From: Microcoleus sp036705565
GTDB lineage: Bacteria > Cyanobacteriota > Cyanobacteriia > Cyanobacteriales > Microcoleaceae
Assembly (NCBI GenBank): GCA_036705565.1
Contig: JAUBUY010000001.1
Reading direction: 5' to 3' (one strand)
DNA length: 64,000 bases
Under the pieces are notes generated by a model. It searched no databases. It had not been told where the DNA came from and saw only the letters and a list, made by a program, of their open reading frames with translations. Of the stretch, positions 60,470-64,000 are shown piece by piece. The translations under genes were made by a program, and so were the position numbers. Position 1 is the stretch's first letter. Each line of letters opens with the position of its first letter.

Positions 60470-60660
60470 GACAGTTGCTTGAATTGAATATCAGTTAGCT
60501 ATTTGATTAGAGGAGACGGCATTGCCGTATCCCTACCGCAAAATAATCATGAACTCGCGAGGAGGATACGGCACTGCTGTTTCCCTACCCCGATTAATTG
60601 TAGGGAAACGGCAGTGCCATTTCCTGATTTCTGAAGTCCTTACTACAAACTTAATATCAC
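60470..60660. repeat. Palindromic repeat GAAACGGCAGTGCC type
   Basis: GGAGACGGCATTGCCGTATCC CTAC (60512-60537, quoted in two parts) is roughly inverted by GTAGGGAAACGGCAGTGCC (60600-60618) with a third version in the middle. Related to the inner palindrome at 10261-10318. No gene. Confidence 0.72.
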
Positions 60661-60927
60661 TTAATGGCAAGTTGCAGAAACTGGCTCTTTTGCTGACACC
60701 GACTCGCCAGGATTTACCCATACATAAATCTCCGTTGCATCGTCGGCGCAACTGCCACACCCGCCGCACTTTTTGGCTTCTGCCATTTTGCTAATTCTGC
60801 CTTTACGAATTAGGCGGTTTAACATTCCGCGCAAAGCATCGCCATCCATGCGAAAGTGGATTTTTAGATCCGCGATAGAGGCTCTTTTGTTGTCAGCAAT
60901 AAATTTTTGGATTTCGCTTAAAATCAT
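60661..60927 (-). CDS. feoC: FeoC-like protein
   Basis: An 88-residue FeoC-family protein: a winged-helix N-terminal part (MILSEIQKFIADNKRASIAD LK, ALRGMLNRLIRKGRIS) and a Cys cluster CGGCGSC that may bind a Fe-S centre. FeoC regulates FeoB stability or transcription in other bacteria. It is the last gene of the feoA-feoA-feoB-feoC series. Confidence 0.88.
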   Translation of the reverse strand: MILSEIQKFIADNKRASIADLKIHFRMDGDALRGMLNRLIRKGRISKMAEAKKCGGCGSCADDATEIYVWVNPGESVSAKEPVSATCH

Positions 60928-60985
60928 GGCTTTTCTCCTTTGTTTGATTCTTAAACGTAGTTAACAGTCAACAGTCAACAGTCAA

Positions 60986-63325
60986 CTAACTACTGATTGC
61001 TGCGCGTCGCTTGGGGCGTATTGCACCGATCATTTTTAATCCCGCAAGTGTCAGCGCCATAGCTATTACCAGTCTCACTACCCAAATAACTGAAGATTCT
61101 GGATGCTCTGCATATGTCGCGACTTGATAATAGAGGACTGCAATCCAGTAACCTAAACCAGTAGTCCATAAGCCTGCGAATACAGTCCATCCCAAGTTAG
61201 TTTCGCGGTAAAGCGCAGCCGTTGCGGAGACGCAGGGAAAGTACAGCAATACAAAAAGCAAATAAGCAAAAGCTGCTTGATTGGAACCGAACCGCTGGGA
61301 CATTTGTCCGTAGGTGCTACCAGAGATACCTTGGTCTTCTTCCGCTTGTTTTTGGTCGGTAATATTAGTAGAATTTAAGCCGAGGGGATCGAAAAGTTGA
61401 CCGGGAAGTTTTGTAAGATTCTCTGGTATGCTAAAAAATGCTTGGCCGATATTTCCCCAGAAACTAAATTCTTCTTCTTTCTCCGGTTCTCCACTTGCTG
61501 CTTTTTGTTCGTCTGCTAGTTGGGTGTACAAGGAATCTAAGGTTCCAACCATTACTTCTTTGGCAAATATTCCTGTTAGCAAACCGACGGTGGCGGGCCA
61601 GTTTTCTTGGGTGATTCCCATTGGTGTAAATACAGGTGTTGCCGCGTGGCCGACTGCACTAAGAATTGAGTCTTTGCTGTTGTCTTTGCCGAAGGAACCG
61701 TCGGTGCCCACTGAGCTCATGAATCCTAGTATAACCACCATGATCACGATCGCAATTCCGGCCTTTGTGATAAAAGCTTTCAGTCTGTCCCAAGTACGCA
61801 GTAACACTCCTTTGAGCTTGGGAATGTGGTAGGGCGGCAATTCCATAACAAAAGGCGCGGCTTCTCCTTGGAGGATGGTATTCTTGAGGATTAGTCCGGT
61901 GAGAACAGCGGCTAGAATTCCGATTAGGTAAAGTCCTAATACCATGTTTTGACCGCCGACTTGGAAGAATGCGCCGCAAAATAGGGCGTAAACTGCTAAT
62001 CTGGCACTACAAGACATGAATGGATTCATCATAATCGTCATTGTACGATCGCGCTTATTTTCCAATGTCCGCGTCGCCATAATTCCGGGGATATTGCAGC
62101 CGAAACCGACTATCATCGGCACAAAGGATTTACCGGGAAGTCCGACAAATCGCATCAATCTGTCCATCACGAAGGCAGCCCGCGCCATGTAGCCGGAGTC
62201 TTCTAAAACAGACAAACACAAGAACATCATCCCAATTTGGGGGATAAATGTAGATGTGGTTTGAATGCCACCACCAGCACCTTTTGCGAGAAGTCCAATC
62301 AACCATCCTGGTGCGCTGATACTTTCTAAAAGTTTAGCGAAACCATCTACAAAAATTGTCCCCAAGGCGATGTCAAAAAAGTCGATAAACACTGCACCAA
62401 CGTTAATCGAAATGGTGAACATTAGGTACATTACCGCTAAGAATACGGGAATGCCTAAGAAACGGTTGAGAACAATTTGGTCAATTTTGTCAGAAACGTT
62501 GGTTTTGACTTCTCTAGAACATTCGGTGACGCCTTGGGTTAGGTTGCGGATGAAGGTGTAACGGCTGTCGGCGATGATAATATCGAGGTCGTCATCGAGG
62601 GTTTCATGGACTCGGCGGCGGTGCGGAACGACGATTTTTTCGAGTTCTGTACAGGCGAGTTCCGGGGCGACTTCATCCTGATATTCTAACAGCTTCAGGG
62701 CTGTCCAGCGGGCATCTACGGTGCGATTTGGGCTGTGTTTTTCGATGTGCGGGATGAGTTGGACGATCGCATCTTCGATCGTAGCCGGATAAGCGACATA
62801 GGCAGATGGTACGATCGGCTGAGACAGCGCCCGATTAATCGCATCACGCAACAGAGGCACTCCGTCATTCGAGGAAGCACTCATCGGCACTACCGTACAG
62901 CCGAGGCGTTCTGCAAGTTTATTGACCTTGATTTTGAAATCCCGTTCTTTGGCAACATCCATCATATTCAGCGCCAAAATTGTCGGTACGCGCATCTCCA
63001 AAATTTGGGTAGTGAGATACAAATTGCGCTCTAAATTAGAAGCATCAACAATATTAATAATTAAGTCAGATTCCCCAGATAGCAAATAATCTCGCGCTAC
63101 CAATTCATCGAGTCCAGTATCTCCATCTTCCGCATCAAGAGAATAAACTCCCGGTAAGTCAACAATCGTAATTGCTAAACCATCGTGAGTGTATTTTCCC
63201 TCTTTGCGTTCGACAGTTACTCCCGGCCAATTACCTACTCGCTGCTTGGCACCAGTCAGGGCATTAAATAAGGTAGTTTTGCCACAGTTAGGATTGCCTA
63301 CCAATCCAATAATTTGCTTAGCCAT
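60986..63325 (-). CDS. feoB: Ferrous iron transporter FeoB
   Basis: A 779-residue membrane protein that imports Fe(II). The N-terminal G domain has GNPNCGKTTLFNALTG (G1), DLPGVYSL (G3) and LNMMDVA (G4), followed by the helical GDI spacer and a C-terminal transmembrane part with two Gate motifs (NVGAVFIDFFDIALGTIFV; GFGCNIPGIMATRTLE). About ten helices are evident, and Cys residues of the gate and N-terminal core are kept. It overlaps the feoA stop by 1 nt (TAATG) and so is coupled to it. The C terminus is basic. Confidence 0.97.
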   Translation of the reverse strand: MAKQIIGLVGNPNCGKTTLFNALTGAKQRVGNWPGVTVERKEGKYTHDGLAITIVDLPGVYSLDAEDGDTGLDELVARDYLLSGESDLIINIVDASNLERNLYLTTQILEMRVPTILALNMMDVAKERDFKIKVNKLAERLGCTVVPMSASSNDGVPLLRDAINRALSQPIVPSAYVAYPATIEDAIVQLIPHIEKHSPNRTVDARWTALKLLEYQDEVAPELACTELEKIVVPHRRRVHETLDDDLDIIIADSRYTFIRNLTQGVTECSREVKTNVSDKIDQIVLNRFLGIPVFLAVMYLMFTISINVGAVFIDFFDIALGTIFVDGFAKLLESISAPGWLIGLLAKGAGGGIQTTSTFIPQIGMMFLCLSVLEDSGYMARAAFVMDRLMRFVGLPGKSFVPMIVGFGCNIPGIMATRTLENKRDRTMTIMMNPFMSCSARLAVYALFCGAFFQVGGQNMVLGLYLIGILAAVLTGLILKNTILQGEAAPFVMELPPYHIPKLKGVLLRTWDRLKAFITKAGIAIVIMVVILGFMSSVGTDGSFGKDNSKDSILSAVGHAATPVFTPMGITQENWPATVGLLTGIFAKEVMVGTLDSLYTQLADEQKAASGEPEKEEEFSFWGNIGQAFFSIPENLTKLPGQLFDPLGLNSTNITDQKQAEEDQGISGSTYGQMSQRFGSNQAAFAYLLFVLLYFPCVSATAALYRETNLGWTVFAGLWTTGLGYWIAVLYYQVATYAEHPESSVIWVVRLVIAMALTLAGLKMIGAIRPKRRAAISS

Positions 63326-63567
63326 TATTTAACCTCTTCTACAAATAGAGTTTTAGCTTCATCTTTGCGTAAACTGAGTTTGAAACCCCGCACGAGGATT
63401 TCGATGGGATCTCCCAAAGGTGCGTAGCGGGTGATAGTAAATTCAGTTCCCGGTGTCAGCCCCATTGCCAACAATTTGCCCTTATAGGCGCGGGCTGTTT
63501 TCTCATAGCCAATGACGCGGCAGATTGCGCCGACAGCTAAATCCCCTAGTTGTTTTTTCTCGTTCAT
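63325..63567 (-). CDS. feoA: FeoA protein
   Basis: An 80-residue SH3-like FeoA, the cytoplasmic partner of FeoB. Motifs: LGDLAVGAICRVIGYEKTAR, KLLAMGLTPGTEFTITRYAP, LGDPIEILVRGFKLSLRKDE. The stop is coupled to the feoB start. A second FeoA-type gene lies upstream in the same direction. Confidence 0.93.
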   Translation of the reverse strand: MNEKKQLGDLAVGAICRVIGYEKTARAYKGKLLAMGLTPGTEFTITRYAPLGDPIEILVRGFKLSLRKDEAKTLFVEEVK

Positions 63568-63718
63568 CTGTTGTTTGAATGCAGTCTAAATTGGTAAAAA
63601 TTCAATGAAATTTCAGAATCTGCGAAAATCTCTCTCTTCTGGAGACTCTGCGCCCTCTGCGGTTAATAAAAAAAATCTTTTTCACCAATAAAATAGGATT
63701 GCTGTAGATGCAATTTTT

Positions 63719-64000
63719 CTATGGCAATTTTGAATTCCTACACATAATTTTCTGTGCCATCCCTGCCCCCAAACCGATGCGGTTGTCCCCAATTGCCACG
63801 ATGACGGAACCGCCAGATGTGCTGACGATTTGAACTTCTATAGTGGGGACTAATCCCATACCAATCAGACGGCGTACCGTGCCTTCTGAACCTTTGAGTT
63901 TGACAATCTGCAGTGTCTCGCCGATGCTTGCCATTGCTAGGGGAAATGATTTACCTTCACCCAAAGCAGGCTGAGTTTCTGTGCTGCTGTCTTCGCTTTG
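63719..64000 (-). CDS. Second FeoA-domain protein (start beyond or near the right edge)
   Basis: An FeoA-like SH3 domain (LQIVKLKGSEGTVRRLIGMG LVPT, GSVIVAIGDNRIGLGAGMAQKI). The same frame is open to the window edge (residues QSEDSSTETQPA before the first TTG at 63964), so the gene may begin outside. In-window start candidates are TTG 63964 and ATG 63934. Two feoA copies in front of feoB are common in cyanobacteria. Confidence 0.8.
   Translation of the reverse strand, partial: QSEDSSTETQPALGEGKSFPLAMASIGETLQIVKLKGSEGTVRRLIGMGLVPTIEVQIVSTSGGSVIVAIGDNRIGLGAGMAQKIMCRNSKLP

Overview
The window reads as chromosomal DNA of a filamentous, non-marine cyanobacterium of the Oscillatoria/Microcoleus type. 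This is inferred from the very frequent HIP1 octamer (GCGATCGC), the dense heptanucleotide STRR repeats, many palindromic intergenic repeats, and cyanobacterium-typical genes (DUF760, DUF4058, DUF1400, Uma2, HpsL-like, MgdA-like glucosyltransferase, iron-stress flavodoxin). No rRNA, tRNA, CRISPR array or prophage was seen.

Layout. 0-6 kb: broken IS4-type transposase, scpB, a DUF760 gene, an HtrA-type protease and a LysM/M23 hydrolase, then an exact 23-bp-period array split by a palindromic repeat. 6-12 kb: a large RTX protein with a divergent HTH gene, a DUF4058 gene, purQ/purS and a Zur-type regulator whose stop codon lies at a MITE edge. 12.6-17.2 kb: a bacteriocin-type export locus (C39-peptidase ABC exporter, two double-glycine precursors, an HlyD adaptor). 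17-24.7 kb: trpS, a MetF-like reductase, Uma2, MuiA-like, YajQ, MAPEG, a DprA-like protein and a DRTGG protein. 24.7-26.4 kb is repeat-filled and gene-poor. 27-32.7 kb: a membrane glucosyltransferase, then sucC and sucD separated by an IscB (OMEGA/HEARO) RNA-guided nuclease gene with a structured RNA leader. 32.9-38.6 kb: DUF1400, HpsL-like, TolB-like propeller and a ParA pair. 39-45 kb: accessory material (MBL pseudogene, an OB-fold/RTX protein with a near-perfect internal duplication, a nucleotidyltransferase and JmjC-cupin pair with a small secreted repeat peptide, two wrecked toxin-antitoxin loci). 45-53.4 kb: typA, a TPR protein, a broken antitoxin, two XRE regulators beside an iteron-like array, a VanY-type peptidase, coaD and a coiled-coil gene. 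53.4-64 kb: nested repeats, a glycosyltransferase, a UbiG-like methyltransferase, cupin/flavodoxin cluster, hydrolase, sensor kinase and the feo ferrous-iron uptake operon running off the right edge.

How the parts connect. The clearest working units are the peptide export locus, sucC-sucD (2-oxoglutarate/succinate metabolism), purS-purQ (FGAM synthase subunits), and the iron genes (flavodoxin, feoAABC). The most unusual items are the IscB/HEARO element between two metabolic genes, flanked by two hairpins of the same architecture with compensatory changes; a MITE family with 3-bp target duplications and a natural empty site inside this window; a single deletion junction that truncated two convergent toxin genes; and the secreted YDRGQ-repeat peptide next to a JmjC-type oxygenase. 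All functions are assigned by reading sequence; no database search was run.
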